Below the pieces are notes generated by a model that was given only the letters and a program-made list of their open reading frames with translations, did no database searches and was not told the DNA's origin. The translations under genes and the position numbers were made by a program. Positions 1 through 9,003 of a stretch of DNA of 64,000 nucleotides are shown piece by piece. Position 1 is the stretch's first letter, and every line of letters starts with the position of its first letter. Origin of the DNA: Magnetospirillum sulfuroxidans (GTDB lineage: Bacteria; Pseudomonadota; Alphaproteobacteria; Rhodospirillales; Magnetospirillaceae); the NCBI RefSeq assembly GCF_018224925.1, contig NZ_JAGTUF010000001.1:124001-188000 (forward strand), in the 5' to 3' direction.

Positions 1-208
1 CGAAGCAATCTTCCACGTGGCCGAGGTCGCGATGATTATGGAAAAGATCACCATCATGCGAAACGATTCCGGCCGCTTCCTGACCGCGATGCTGGAGCGC
101 GTGTAGACCCAGCGCCACCAGGGCAGCCGCCTCGGGGTGGCCATAGATGCCGAACACTCCGCATTCTTCGCGCAGATGGTCGTCGTCGAAAGGATTGGTG
201 GTCAACAT
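1..208 (-). CDS. purF: Amidophosphoribosyltransferase, N-terminal part (cut by window edge)
   Basis: Only the first 69 codons are present. The protein begins MLTTNPFDDDHLREECGVFG and continues with an HALQHRGQEAAGIVS block. Family knowledge: this is the class II glutamine amidotransferase start of PurF, whose catalytic cysteine becomes N-terminal after removal of a short propeptide; here Cys16 in the EECGVFG motif fits that role. The enzyme makes phosphoribosylamine from PRPP and glutamine, the first committed step of purine synthesis. It lies 20 bp downstream of a cvpA-like gene in the same direction, the classic cvpA-purF pairing, so the two are probably co-transcribed. Confidence 0.93.
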   Translation of the reverse strand, partial: MLTTNPFDDDHLREECGVFGIYGHPEAAALVALGLHALQHRGQEAAGIVSHDGDLFHNHRDLGHVEDCF

Positions 209-228
209 GCCGGTTCTCGCCGCTGTAA

Positions 229-912
229 TCATTGATTGGCCTGGATCAGACGATCCAGTTGGCTTCTGCTTTCCTTGTCGTACCCTTGCGCGGGCTTGGC
301 GCCCGTCTCGGCCCCCTTGACGGCCGGTGCTGCCGGCTGCGGGGCGATGTACTTGCGGAAGGTTTGTTCCGCCTGCATCAGGTCTTGCGCCTCTTTTGAC
401 ACCTGTCTGGCCTGGCCTTGGGCCGCGCCGAAATTATCGGGCGCCAGACCGCGCAAGATGTTGGCGCCACGTTCCAGCCAGGGGAAGCTTTTGGCTTCGG
501 CCAGCCATGACGGCGGCGTTTCGGTGACCATGCTGACTAATAGATGGGCGAGGCAAACTAAAACGCCACCCCTCAGCAGGCCGAAAGCAAAGCCAAGCGA
601 CGAATCGACGCTGTTGAGGGCGCTGCGCCGGACCCGGTCGGACGCCGCCTTGGTCAGCATGGACAAAATCAGCAGTGTGAGCAAAAACAGCGCGGCGCCA
701 GCGGCGATGTCGGCCACCAGGGCGCTGCCGATATATTGGCGGGCGAGCGGTTGGGCATATTGAAAGCCGTATAACGCGGCCAAGGCGGCGCCAACCCAGG
801 CGGCGATGGCCAGGACCTCGTGCACGAAGCCGCGCATGAAGGCGAAGCCGGCGGAACCCAGCAACACGACGGCCACGACGATATCAACAGCAGTAATGGA
901 AAGATTACCCAT
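229..912 (-). CDS. cvpA: CvpA family inner-membrane protein
   Basis: A 227-residue protein with hydrophobic segments near residues 8-28, 32-52, 65-87 and 105-127, then a soluble Ala/Pro/Gln-rich tail of about 75 residues. The N-terminal order (VDIVVAVVLLGSAGFAFMRGFVHEV) is that of CvpA proteins, named for colicin V production in E. coli; their biochemical role is unsettled. The gene follows radA by 21 bp and precedes purF by 20 bp in the same direction, so radA-cvpA-purF probably form one transcript. The tail is longer than in the E. coli protein (about 160 aa); similar tails occur in alphaproteobacteria. Confidence 0.88.
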   Translation of the reverse strand: MGNLSITAVDIVVAVVLLGSAGFAFMRGFVHEVLAIAAWVGAALAALYGFQYAQPLARQYIGSALVADIAAGAALFLLTLLILSMLTKAASDRVRRSALNSVDSSLGFAFGLLRGGVLVCLAHLLVSMVTETPPSWLAEAKSFPWLERGANILRGLAPDNFGAAQGQARQVSKEAQDLMQAEQTFRKYIAPQPAAPAVKGAETGAKPAQGYDKESRSQLDRLIQANQ

Positions 913-933
913 AGGGGATCGGCTCTGTTGTCG

Positions 934-2307
934 TCACGAAGCGGGGCGGAACAGCCCCAACAAATCTTGCAGGTGCCCAAGCGGGCGAATGCCCAGCGAC
1001 CCCGTGGCCACCGGTCCCTTGCCCTTTCTCGGCATCGCGGGCACCAGCCCTTGCGCGAAGCCCAGTTTCGCCGCTTCCTTCAGGCGCAGCTCGGTTTGCG
1101 CCACCGCGCGGACCTCGCCCGACAGGCCGATTTCCCCGAACACCACCATATCGGCGGGAACCGGGATATCACTGGCCGACGAGACCAAGGCGGCGGCCAC
1201 CGCCAGATCGGCGGCGGGTTCGGCGATCCGTAATCCGCCCGCGACGTTCAAATAAACGTCATTGCCCGACAAAGCAAGTCCGCAACGGGCATCAAGCACC
1301 GCCAGGATCATGGCCAGACGGCTGGAATCCCAGCCGACCACGGCGCGGCGGGGTGACGATAGCGTGCTGGGGGCCACCAGGGCTTGAATTTCCACCAGCA
1401 TGGGCCGGGTTCCCTCGATGCCGGCAAAGACGCACGATCCCGAGACATTGCCGCGTCGTTCGGCCAGGAACAGGGCCGAAGGGTTGGCGACTTCGGCCAG
1501 TCCGGCATCGGTCATCTCGAACACGCCGATTTCATCGGTGGCGCCAAAGCGGTTCTTGACCGCGCGCAGGATGCGGAATTGATGGCCGCGCTCGCCTTCG
1601 AAATACAGCACGGTATCGACCATATGCTCCAACACGCGCGGGCCGGCGATGGTGCCTTCCTTGGTGACGTGGCCGACCAGGAACAGCACGAAGCCGCGCC
1701 GCTTGGCCAGTCGGATCAGTTCATGGGCGCAGGTGCGCACCTGGGTTACCGTGCCCGGCGCCGATTCGATCGTGTCGGCGAACATTGTCTGAATGGAATC
1801 GATGACCACCACCTGGGGGGCGTCGGCCACGTCCAAGGTGGAGACAATGTCGCGCAGGCTGGTTGCCGCCGCCAATTTCACCGGGGTATTGGCCAACCCC
1901 ATGCGGCGTGCCCGCAGGCGCACCTGATCGACGGCTTCTTCGCCCGAGATATAGACCACCGAGCAATGCGCCGATAATTGGGCGGCGGCCTGGGTCAGCA
2001 GCGTCGATTTGCCGATACCGGGATCGCCGCCGACCAGCAAGGCGGAGCCAGGGACCAACCCGCCGCCGGCCACCCGGTCCAATTCGCCGATCTTGGTCAA
2101 GAGGCGCGGCACCGGGGCGGCCGAGCCTTCCAGGCCGACGAATTCGATCTTGCGGCCAGCCTTGCCGCCCAGGCCCTTGGGCGTGTTCTCGCGCGGGGCT
2201 TCCTCGGCGATGGAGTTCCAGGCACCGCAGGTTTCGCACTTGCCAGCCCATTTGACGGTGACGGCGCCACATTCCTGACAGACAAAGCGAGGGGCTGACT
2301 TGGACAA
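934..2307 (-). CDS. radA: DNA repair protein RadA/Sms
   Basis: A 457-residue protein of normal family length. It opens with a four-cysteine zinc finger (C10, C13, C24, C27), followed by a RecA-like ATPase core with Walker A GGDPGIGKST at about residues 93-102 and the RadA-specific KNRFG motif near residue 255, then a C-terminal Lon-protease-like domain. RadA is a ring helicase acting in recombination intermediates and branch migration. The start has a methionine directly ahead of the zinc finger, as in the family. It is divergent from the EamA transporter gene at 2459 and leads the likely radA-cvpA-purF transcript. Confidence 0.96.
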   Translation of the reverse strand: MSKSAPRFVCQECGAVTVKWAGKCETCGAWNSIAEEAPRENTPKGLGGKAGRKIEFVGLEGSAAPVPRLLTKIGELDRVAGGGLVPGSALLVGGDPGIGKSTLLTQAAAQLSAHCSVVYISGEEAVDQVRLRARRMGLANTPVKLAAATSLRDIVSTLDVADAPQVVVIDSIQTMFADTIESAPGTVTQVRTCAHELIRLAKRRGFVLFLVGHVTKEGTIAGPRVLEHMVDTVLYFEGERGHQFRILRAVKNRFGATDEIGVFEMTDAGLAEVANPSALFLAERRGNVSGSCVFAGIEGTRPMLVEIQALVAPSTLSSPRRAVVGWDSSRLAMILAVLDARCGLALSGNDVYLNVAGGLRIAEPAADLAVAAALVSSASDIPVPADMVVFGEIGLSGEVRAVAQTELRLKEAAKLGFAQGLVPAMPRKGKGPVATGSLGIRPLGHLQDLLGLFRPAS

Positions 2308-2458
2308 GAGGCGGCGTTCCGATGGGAATGGGGGGAAGGGGGCTGGGGAAAGGTATGCGCAAGTCCAGCCGGTTTGGCAAGGGGTGGGTGGGGCGGTTGT
2401 GCATTGCGCGGCCGCACCTTACAATGGGAAACCAATTCTGATTGAGGAAATCACGGCA

Positions 2459-3304
2459 ATGGCGATGACGCGGGTGGCGATGCTGGTTGTGGTCGCCATG
2501 ATGGCTTTTGCCGCCAATTCGGTGTTGTGCCGTCTGGCCCTGGCTCAGACCGCCGTTGATCCGGCCAGTTTCACCTTGGTACGCCTCGCCTCGGGGGCGG
2601 CCAGCCTGGGGCTGATCGCGCTTTTCCGCCGCCAAGGACTGGCGGGGTCGTGGCGCGGCGGTGCCGCTTTGCTGGCATATGCTACGGCTTTTTCCTTCGC
2701 CTATGTCAGTTTGCCGGCGGGGACCGGGGCCTTGTTGCTGTTCGGCGCGGTGCAGGCGACCATGATCACCGCCGGCCTGTTGCGCGGCGAACATCCGCTG
2801 CCGGTGCAATGGTTCGGTCTGGGTTTGGCCTTGGCCGGTCTGGCGCTCTTGCTGGCGCCGGGCGTGTCGGCGCCGCCGCTTTTGGGCGCGGTCCTGATGC
2901 TGGGCAGCGGTGTCGCCTGGGGGATATATTCCATTTTGGGCCGTGCCGCCGGCGATCCGATCGCGGTCAATGCCGGCAATTTCCTGCGCGCCGCCCCCTT
3001 GGCGTTGCTGCCGGCGCTGGGCATGGCGTCGGCGGATGCGATTCGTCTGGACGACGTCGGGTTGATCTATGCCGCGCTGTCCGGGGCTGTCGCCTCGGGC
3101 ATGGGCTATGCCTTGTGGTACGCGGTGCTGCCGCATTTGACGGCGGCCCGCGCCGCCTCGGTGCAACTGAGCGTGCCGGTGATCACCGCCCTGGGCGCGG
3201 TGGCGATGTTGGGCGAGGACATCTCGCTTAGATTAATGTTGTCGTCAGCCGCGGTACTGGGAGGCATCGCCCTGGTCATCGCCGGCCGGCGCAAGATGCG
3301 GTAA
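2459..3304 (+). CDS. EamA/DMT-family transporter
   Basis: The protein has 281 residues when started at the ATG at 2459, which has a GAGGA ribosome site about 10 bases upstream and gives a membrane-embedded N-terminus; the longer reading frame from 2300 adds about 53 hydrophilic residues typical of out-of-frame DNA. About ten hydrophobic segments in two homologous halves (EamA repeats) are visible, as in drug/metabolite exporters of the inner membrane. The substrate cannot be told from sequence. It stands alone between radA (divergent) and the mlaF 3' repeats (convergent). A second EamA transporter lies at 47041. Confidence 0.85.
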   Translation: MAMTRVAMLVVVAMMAFAANSVLCRLALAQTAVDPASFTLVRLASGAASLGLIALFRRQGLAGSWRGGAALLAYATAFSFAYVSLPAGTGALLLFGAVQATMITAGLLRGEHPLPVQWFGLGLALAGLALLLAPGVSAPPLLGAVLMLGSGVAWGIYSILGRAAGDPIAVNAGNFLRAAPLALLPALGMASADAIRLDDVGLIYAALSGAVASGMGYALWYAVLPHLTAARAASVQLSVPVITALGAVAMLGEDISLRLMLSSAAVLGGIALVIAGRRKMR

Positions 3305-3310
3305 CGCGCT

Positions 3311-3486
3311 TAGGCGCGCAGTTCCATCTTGATCGGGCCTTCGGCCCGCACGCTTAGGCGCGCAACTCCATTTTAATCGGGCCTTCGGCCCGCGCGCCTA
3401 GGCGCGCAGTTCCATCTTGATCGGGCCTTCGGCCCGCGCGCTTAGGCGCGCAATTCCATTTTAATCGGGCCTTCGGCCCGCCCGTG
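3311..3486 (-). repeat. Four tandem 44-bp copies of the mlaF 3' end
   Basis: Four direct copies start at 3311, 3355, 3399 and 3443 with an exact 44-bp period. The last copy in plus coordinates (3443-3486) is the true 3' end of mlaF; the other three lie past its stop codon. Read on the minus strand, each encodes RAEGPIKMELRA followed by a stop. Differences among copies are ATT/ATC, AAA/AAG, GAA/GAG, TTG/CTG and TAA/TAG, all synonymous. Because 44 is not a multiple of 3, successive copies are in different frames. Each copy holds a 6-bp GC hairpin with a TTC loop, and the joints form GCGCGC-rich palindromes, so the array may also act as terminator or RNA-stabilising structure. Confidence 0.95.
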
Positions 3487-4221
3487 GATGAATTGATCGA
3501 CAAATTCGTTGCCGGAATGGTCGATGTCCTTGGCTGGACCGATCCAGATCAGGCGGCCCTTGTACAGCATGGCGATGTGGTCGGCGATCTTGCGGGCGCT
3601 GGCCATGTCATGGGTGATCGACAGCGTTGTCGCCCCCAATTCCTTGGTGCATTTGACGATCAGGTCGTTGATGACGTCGGCCATGATCGGATCCAGGCCG
3701 GTGGTCGGTTCGTCGAAAAAGATGATTTCGGGGCTGGTGGCGATGGCGCGGGCCAGGGCGACGCGCTTTTGCATGCCGCCGGACAGTTCGGACGGGAACA
3801 ATTCGCCCGTCGAGGCGGCCAAGCCGACGCTGGCCAGCTTTTCAATGGCGATGGCGTGGGCTTGCTCTCGCTCCATGCCCCGACCCTGGATCAGGCCGAA
3901 GGCGACGTTTTGCCAGACCTTCAACGAATCGAACAGCGCCGAGCCCTGGAACAGCATGCCGAATTTCAACATCATGCGGTCGCGATCTTTCGAACGCATG
4001 CCGATGACTTCCTCGCCATCGACCTTGATCGAGCCTTTCTCTGGCCGCAACAGGCCAAGGACGGATTTCAGCAGCACCGATTTGCCGGTGCCCGAACCGC
4101 CGATGATCACCACCGATTCCCCCTTGGCGACGCTCAGGTCGATGCCATCCAGCACCACCTTCTTGCCAAAGGATTTGTGCACGTCGGAAAGGACGATTTT
4201 TGCCGGCGCGGTCATGATCAT
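3442..4221 (-). CDS. mlaF: MlaF-type ABC transporter ATPase (phospholipid transport)
   Basis: A 259-residue ABC ATPase: Walker A GGSGTGKSV near residue 42, signature LSGGMQKRV near 145, Walker B IIFFDEP near 167, and the family-typical phrase TTGLDPIMADVI after it. With MlaE it forms the inner-membrane MlaFE complex that moves phospholipids between the inner and outer membranes to keep outer-membrane lipid asymmetry. The ATG at 4221 overlaps the mlaE stop (ATGA). The C-terminus RAEGPIKMELRA is encoded by the first unit of a tandem repeat that continues beyond the stop. MlaD-like partners lie far away at 61639 and 62155. Confidence 0.93.
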   Translation of the reverse strand: MIMTAPAKIVLSDVHKSFGKKVVLDGIDLSVAKGESVVIIGGSGTGKSVLLKSVLGLLRPEKGSIKVDGEEVIGMRSKDRDRMMLKFGMLFQGSALFDSLKVWQNVAFGLIQGRGMEREQAHAIAIEKLASVGLAASTGELFPSELSGGMQKRVALARAIATSPEIIFFDEPTTGLDPIMADVINDLIVKCTKELGATTLSITHDMASARKIADHIAMLYKGRLIWIGPAKDIDHSGNEFVDQFIHGRAEGPIKMELRA

Positions 4222-4991
4222 TTCCCGAAGTAAAGGGCGGTGATGACGTAATTGAAGATCAAAATCATGATCGCCGCCGACACCACCGAATTGGTGGTGG
4301 CCGCGCCGACGCCTTGGGCGCCGCCACGGGAATAATAGCCGTGATAGCAGCCCATCAGCGAGATGACGAAGCCAAAGACCGCCGCCTTGGTCAGGCCCGA
4401 GATGACGTCCAGCGGTTCCAGGTATTCCCAGGTCCGGGCCAGATAAGAGGACGGGTTGAAGCCCAGCTTATAGACACCGACGATATAGCCGCCGAACACG
4501 CCGATGATGTCGGCCACCAGCACCAGACAGGGCACCATCAGCACACCGGCCAGCAGGCGCGGCGCCACCAGATACTTGAACGGATTGGTGGAAAGCGTGG
4601 TCAAGGCGTCGATCTGTTCGGTCACCCGCATGGTGCCGATTTCCGCCGCCATCGACGCGCCGATGCGGCCGGCGACCATCAGACCGGCCAGGACCGGGGC
4701 CAGTTCGCGCGTTATCGACAGCACCACCACCGTGGCGACGGCGCCTTCGGCGGCGAAGCGGGAAAAGCCGGAATAAGATTGCAGCGCCAGCACCATGCCG
4801 GTGAACACCGCCGTCAGACCGACCACCGGCAACGAGTAATAACCGATATCGATCATGGCGCGCAGGGTCAGGCGCGGATAAAACGGCGGGCGGACGACAT
4901 GCGAGATGGCGGTGCCGGCAAAGGCCGACAACCGGCCTACATGGGACAGGAAGGTCAGGAAGACGCGGCCAATCGTCGCCAGGAAATCCAT
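4218..4991 (-). CDS. mlaE: MlaE-type permease (phospholipid transport)
   Basis: A 257-residue membrane protein of the MlaE permease family, with about five to six hydrophobic segments and the family block GTMRVTEQIDALTTLSTNPFKYLVAPR in the middle third. It is the transmembrane partner of MlaF. The ATG at 4991 overlaps the alr stop codon (TGATG); one codon upstream is a possible TTG that I do not favour. It is translationally linked to alr before it and mlaF after it. Confidence 0.93.
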   Translation of the reverse strand: MDFLATIGRVFLTFLSHVGRLSAFAGTAISHVVRPPFYPRLTLRAMIDIGYYSLPVVGLTAVFTGMVLALQSYSGFSRFAAEGAVATVVVLSITRELAPVLAGLMVAGRIGASMAAEIGTMRVTEQIDALTTLSTNPFKYLVAPRLLAGVLMVPCLVLVADIIGVFGGYIVGVYKLGFNPSSYLARTWEYLEPLDVISGLTKAAVFGFVISLMGCYHGYYSRGGAQGVGAATTNSVVSAAIMILIFNYVITALYFGK

Positions 4992-6100
4992 CAACCGTTT
5001 CCTCCGATATAGTCGCGCAAATAGCGCCGGCTTAGGGCGGTCAGGACCTCATAGCCAATGGTGCCGGCCTCAAGCGCCAGTTGGTCGCAATCATGGTCGG
5101 GACCGATCAGTTCAAGCATGGCGCCGGCATGGACATGCTCGGGCGGCACGGCGGTGACGTCGAAAGTGGTCAAATCCATGGAGATGCGACCAACGACCGG
5201 CACTTTTATCCCTCCGATGACGCCAAATCCACGATTGCCCAATGACCGGAACAGGCCATCGGCATAACCGAAAGCGACAGTGGCCACGCGGCCTTTGCTC
5301 TTGAACCGATGGCTGGCACCATAGCCAACGGTCTGGGGGGTGTCAACGTCACGGACCTGGAGGATTCTGCTCGCCAGACGCAGGACCGGGCGCATGGGAT
5401 TGGGCTGGCCCGGCACCGGGTTAAGGCCGTAAAGGGCGGCGCCGGGGCGGATCAGATCGAAGTGGTAATCCGGCCCCAAGAAGATGGTCGAACTGGCCGC
5501 CAAAGAGCGCGGCGTCGACAGGGCCAAGGATTCGCTCATGCTTTGGAACGCGGCTAATTGTTCCGGGTTCTTGCCGTGTTCGGGTTCGTCGGCGCAGGCC
5601 ATGTGGCTCATGACCAGCATGGTGTCGATGCCCGCGAGGCGGCGGCGGTCATCGACCACCAGATCGATGGCGGCGCGGTCCAAGCCCAGCCGGTTCATGC
5701 CGGTATCCAGATGCAATGCCGCCGGCAGGGTCTTGGCCGCCGCTTGGGCGAAGCCCGACCACAGGCCGATCTGTTCAAGGCTGTTGAGCACCGGGATCAG
5801 GCCATGGCCGATGAAATCGGCGCCGGTTCCCGGCAGCACGCCGCCCAGCACCAAGATGCGGGCGTCGCCGACAATGGGGCGCAGGGCGATGCCTTCGTCG
5901 ATGGTGGCGACGAAGAAGGTCTTGCAGCCGGCTTGGCGCAAGCTGCGGGCGACGGCCGCCGCGCCCAAGCCATAGCCATCGGCCTTGACCACCCCGGCGG
6001 CCTCGGCGCCGGGGGCACGGGCAGCCAAGCGGCGCCAATTATCGGCGATGGCGTCAAGATCGATGGTCAGAATGCCGGTGGCGCGGTCATGGGCGGTCAT
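4991..6100 (-). CDS. alr: Alanine racemase
   Basis: A 369-residue PLP enzyme converting L- to D-alanine for peptidoglycan. Visible landmarks are the PLP lysine block VVKADGYGLGA near residue 36, the MNRLG motif, MSHMACADE, and the second catalytic tyrosine in QTVGYGASHRF. The reading frame is open to 6259, but the ATG at 6100 overlaps the dnaB stop (TGATG) and puts the PLP lysine at the usual distance from the start. The dnaB-alr pairing is common in bacteria; here mlaE and mlaF are added behind it. Confidence 0.95.
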   Translation of the reverse strand: MTAHDRATGILTIDLDAIADNWRRLAARAPGAEAAGVVKADGYGLGAAAVARSLRQAGCKTFFVATIDEGIALRPIVGDARILVLGGVLPGTGADFIGHGLIPVLNSLEQIGLWSGFAQAAAKTLPAALHLDTGMNRLGLDRAAIDLVVDDRRRLAGIDTMLVMSHMACADEPEHGKNPEQLAAFQSMSESLALSTPRSLAASSTIFLGPDYHFDLIRPGAALYGLNPVPGQPNPMRPVLRLASRILQVRDVDTPQTVGYGASHRFKSKGRVATVAFGYADGLFRSLGNRGFGVIGGIKVPVVGRISMDLTTFDVTAVPPEHVHAGAMLELIGPDHDCDQLALEAGTIGYEVLTALSRRYLRDYIGGNG

Positions 6101-7593
6101 CAGAACCCCGGTTCTTCGTAATGGTCGTCGGTCATCAGATTGCCGAACTTGGTGAATTCGCCATGGAAGGCCAGGCGGACGGTGCCGACCGGGCCGTGAC
6201 GCTGCTTGGCGATGATCACTTCGGCGGTGTTCCACACCTCTTCGCAGCGTTCCTGCCATTTGGCGTGACGTTCGTTGTATTTTTCCGGGGTTTCGTCCGG
6301 GCGCTGGCCCGGCTCGGCCCGTTCCAGGTAATATTGTTCGCGGAAGACGAACATGACGACGTCGGCGTCTTGTTCGATCGAGCCCGATTCACGCAGATCC
6401 GACAATTGCGGCCGCTTGTCCTCGCGTTGTTCCACCGCGCGCGACAACTGCGACAGGGCGATCACCGGCAAATCCAATTCCTTGGCCAGGGCCTTGAGGC
6501 CGCGGGTGATTTCCGAGACTTCCTGCACGCGGCTTTCCGCCGTCGCTCCCGACCCGCGCAGCAATTGCAGGTAATCGACGACGATCAGATGCAGGCCTTG
6601 CTGGCGCTTGAGCCGGCGGGCACGGGTGCGCACCGACGAGATGCTGAGGGCTGGGGTGTCGTCGATATGCAGCGGCAGGCGGTGCAGTTCCTGGGCGGCG
6701 ACCACCAGCTTCTCGAATTCGTCGTTGGACATCTCGCCTTGGCGGATCTTATGGCTTTGGATCTCGGCCGCTTCGGCCAAGATACGGGTGGCCAATTGTT
6801 CCGACGACATTTCCAGCGAGAAGAAGGCGACGACGCCGCCATCGGCGGCCTTCTTGTTGCCGAGCGCGTCCACTTCCTCGCGATAGGCCTTGGCGGCGTT
6901 ATAGGCGATGTTGGTGGCCAGCGAGGTTTTGCCCATGGACGGGCGGCCGGCCAGGATCAGCAAATCCGACGGATGCAGGCCGCCCAGTTTCTTGTCCAGA
7001 TCGATCAGGCCGGTGGGCACGCCCGACAGCTTGCCCTGGCGCTTATGCGCCGATTCGGCTTGCTTGACCGCCTCGACCAGCACTTGGCCGAAGGTCTCGA
7101 AGCCGCCTTCGGTCTGGCCGGTGGTGGCCAGTTCGTACAATTGCGCCTCGGCCCGGCCGATCTGGTCCATGGCCGGCTCGTCGATCTTGGGGGCGTGGGC
7201 CTGATTGACCATGGTCTCGCCCAGCTCGATCAATTCACGACGCAGATGCAGGTCGTGGATCAGCTTGGCGTAATCCTCGGCGTCGATGATCGACACCACC
7301 GCATTGGCCAATTGCGCCAGATACGGCGTGCCGCCCAATTCTTCCAGGCCGCCGTCATGCTGGAAATAGGTGGTCAGCGTCACCGGATTGGCGATCTGGC
7401 CGCGTTCGATCAGCTTGGCGCAAGCGGCGAAGACGCGGCCATGGGTGGGGTCGGCGAAATGTTCCGGCCGCAAATATTCCGACACCCGCTCAAAGGTGCG
7501 GTTGTTGAGCAAGATGGCGCCCAGCAGCGCCTGTTCCGCTTCGTAATTATGCGGCGGGGTGCGAAAGGTGGGAAGGTCTTCAGGGTTCGACAT
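6100..7593 (-). CDS. dnaB: Replicative DNA helicase DnaB
   Basis: A 497-residue protein of normal length. An N-terminal primase-interacting domain (starting near PPHNYEAEQALLGAILLN) is followed by the RecA-like hexameric helicase core with Walker A AGRPSMGKTSL near residue 217 and the motif HLIVVDYLQLL. DnaB unwinds DNA at the replication fork. No intein is present. It is the first gene of the dnaB-alr-mlaE-mlaF set; cfa lies 48 bp upstream in the same direction but is functionally unrelated. Confidence 0.97.
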   Translation of the reverse strand: MSNPEDLPTFRTPPHNYEAEQALLGAILLNNRTFERVSEYLRPEHFADPTHGRVFAACAKLIERGQIANPVTLTTYFQHDGGLEELGGTPYLAQLANAVVSIIDAEDYAKLIHDLHLRRELIELGETMVNQAHAPKIDEPAMDQIGRAEAQLYELATTGQTEGGFETFGQVLVEAVKQAESAHKRQGKLSGVPTGLIDLDKKLGGLHPSDLLILAGRPSMGKTSLATNIAYNAAKAYREEVDALGNKKAADGGVVAFFSLEMSSEQLATRILAEAAEIQSHKIRQGEMSNDEFEKLVVAAQELHRLPLHIDDTPALSISSVRTRARRLKRQQGLHLIVVDYLQLLRGSGATAESRVQEVSEITRGLKALAKELDLPVIALSQLSRAVEQREDKRPQLSDLRESGSIEQDADVVMFVFREQYYLERAEPGQRPDETPEKYNERHAKWQERCEEVWNTAEVIIAKQRHGPVGTVRLAFHGEFTKFGNLMTDDHYEEPGF

Positions 7594-7641
7594 GGCCGAA
7601 CCCTAACAGAAAGGATCAGGCAGGCAAAGCCGGCGCGGTGA

Positions 7642-8853
7642 TCACTTTTCCGCCAGCCGCCGTTCCGTCTCCAGCATGTAATCGCGGGTCAGGGGCAGGG
7701 CATAGCGGTGCTTGGTCAGCTGGATCTGAAACACCATCAACGACATGCGGCGAAATCCGATCTCGCAGGCCGAGAGATAGGCCTCCCACATGCGGCAAAA
7801 GCGTTCGTCGTACAGGGCGGCGGCCTCGGCCCGGCGGGTGGTGAAGCGGTCACGCCACGCCTTGAGCGTTTCGGCGTAATGGACCCGCAGCACCTCGACA
7901 TCCGTGGTCCACAGCTTGGCCTTTCCCACCGCCGGCAAAACCTGGCCCAGTGACGGGGTATAGGAACCGGGGAAGATATGGCGCTGAATCCACGGGTTCG
8001 AGCTGCCGTAATCATATTCGCCGACGGAATGGACCAGGGCGACGCCGTCATCGGTCAGCAGGTCGCGGACCTTGCGGAAATATTGGCGGTAATGGGGCGG
8101 TCCCACATGCTCGAACATGCCGACGCTGACGATGCGGTCGAAGCGTTGGCTAAGCTTGCGGTAATCCAGCAACTCGAAGCGGACGCGGTCGGCCAGTCCG
8201 GCCTCTGCCGCCCGACGGCGGGCCACTTCCAATTGTTCCTTGGACAGGGTCACCCCCAGCACCTTGACGTCGGCGGTTCGGGCGATTTGCAGGGCCATGC
8301 CGCCCCAGCCGCAGCCGATATCCAGCACGCTTTGACCATCCTTGATGTCCAGCTTGGCGATGATATGCCGTTTTTTCGCCGCCTGCGCCTGTTCCAGGCT
8401 GTCATCGGCGTTCTGGAAATAGGCGCAGGAATATTGCAGATCGTCGTCGAGAAACAGTTTGAACAGGTTTTCATGCAGGTCGTAATGATGCGACACGCGT
8501 TTTTGCGCCAGATGCATGGGGTTCCAGCGCTGCCAGAACAAAAAGGCGCGGCCCATGGCTTGATAGGCCTTGTGCAGCGGGTTGAAACCGCCATCGGCGA
8601 CATTGGCGCAGCAGACATCAAGGAAATCGTGGAAGCTGCCTTCCTCCATCACCAGCGTGCCGTCGGTATAGGCTTCCAGCAGGTGATAATCGGGGGCCAG
8701 GGTGATGCGGCGCTCGGTCTTTTTATCGGTGATACGGGCGACGGCCACCGGGGCCGAACCGTCACCGTACTGGCGCTTGGTGCCGGCACTGTCGATAAGC
8801 CCAATGGCGCCTTGAGAGATCAGGTTTGAAAACAGCAGATCGAGCAGGGACAT
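7642..8853 (-). CDS. cfa: Cyclopropane-fatty-acyl-phospholipid synthase
   Basis: A 403-residue SAM-dependent enzyme that methylenates unsaturated acyl chains of membrane phospholipids. The C-terminal methyltransferase domain shows the SAM-binding motif VLDIGCGWGGMAL near residue 175, and the N-terminal part carries the CFA-family lipid-binding region. Length matches the family (about 380-420). It could belong to the broader CFA-like group acting on other lipids; the signature GCGWGG and the FEHVGPPHYRQYFRKV block support the usual assignment. Confidence 0.92.
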   Translation of the reverse strand: MSLLDLLFSNLISQGAIGLIDSAGTKRQYGDGSAPVAVARITDKKTERRITLAPDYHLLEAYTDGTLVMEEGSFHDFLDVCCANVADGGFNPLHKAYQAMGRAFLFWQRWNPMHLAQKRVSHHYDLHENLFKLFLDDDLQYSCAYFQNADDSLEQAQAAKKRHIIAKLDIKDGQSVLDIGCGWGGMALQIARTADVKVLGVTLSKEQLEVARRRAAEAGLADRVRFELLDYRKLSQRFDRIVSVGMFEHVGPPHYRQYFRKVRDLLTDDGVALVHSVGEYDYGSSNPWIQRHIFPGSYTPSLGQVLPAVGKAKLWTTDVEVLRVHYAETLKAWRDRFTTRRAEAAALYDERFCRMWEAYLSACEIGFRRMSLMVFQIQLTKHRYALPLTRDYMLETERRLAEK

Positions 8854-8943
8854 GGGTTCGCGCTCCGGTAGACGACGGCGCTTATGGTGGCGCGTTGCCC
8901 GCGCATGCGTAACCCAAGCTTTGGTATTATGTAAAATGACACA

Positions 8944-8971
8944 GGCGGCGGATGGTTGCCCATCCGCCGCC
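8944..8971 (-). terminator. Hairpin downstream of rplI
   Basis: A perfect 12-bp stem (ggcggcggatgg / ccatccgccgcc) with a 4-base loop lies 33 bp beyond the rplI stop. On the minus strand it is followed by TGTGTCATTTTAC, only moderately T-rich. It probably ends the rpsF-rpsR-DUF2232-rplI transcript. Confidence 0.75.
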
Positions 8972-9003
8972 TGGCGTCATCATCTTGGCGCGACAGAAAA
9001 GGC

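Noticed and set aside
1721-3166. 481-codon minus-strand frame across radA and the EamA gene
   Set aside because: Arg/Gln/Gly/His-rich with no domain; overlaps two well-supported genes in other frames.
3311-3486. CRISPR-like array
   Set aside because: Repeats are directly adjacent without unique spacers and encode the mlaF C-terminus.
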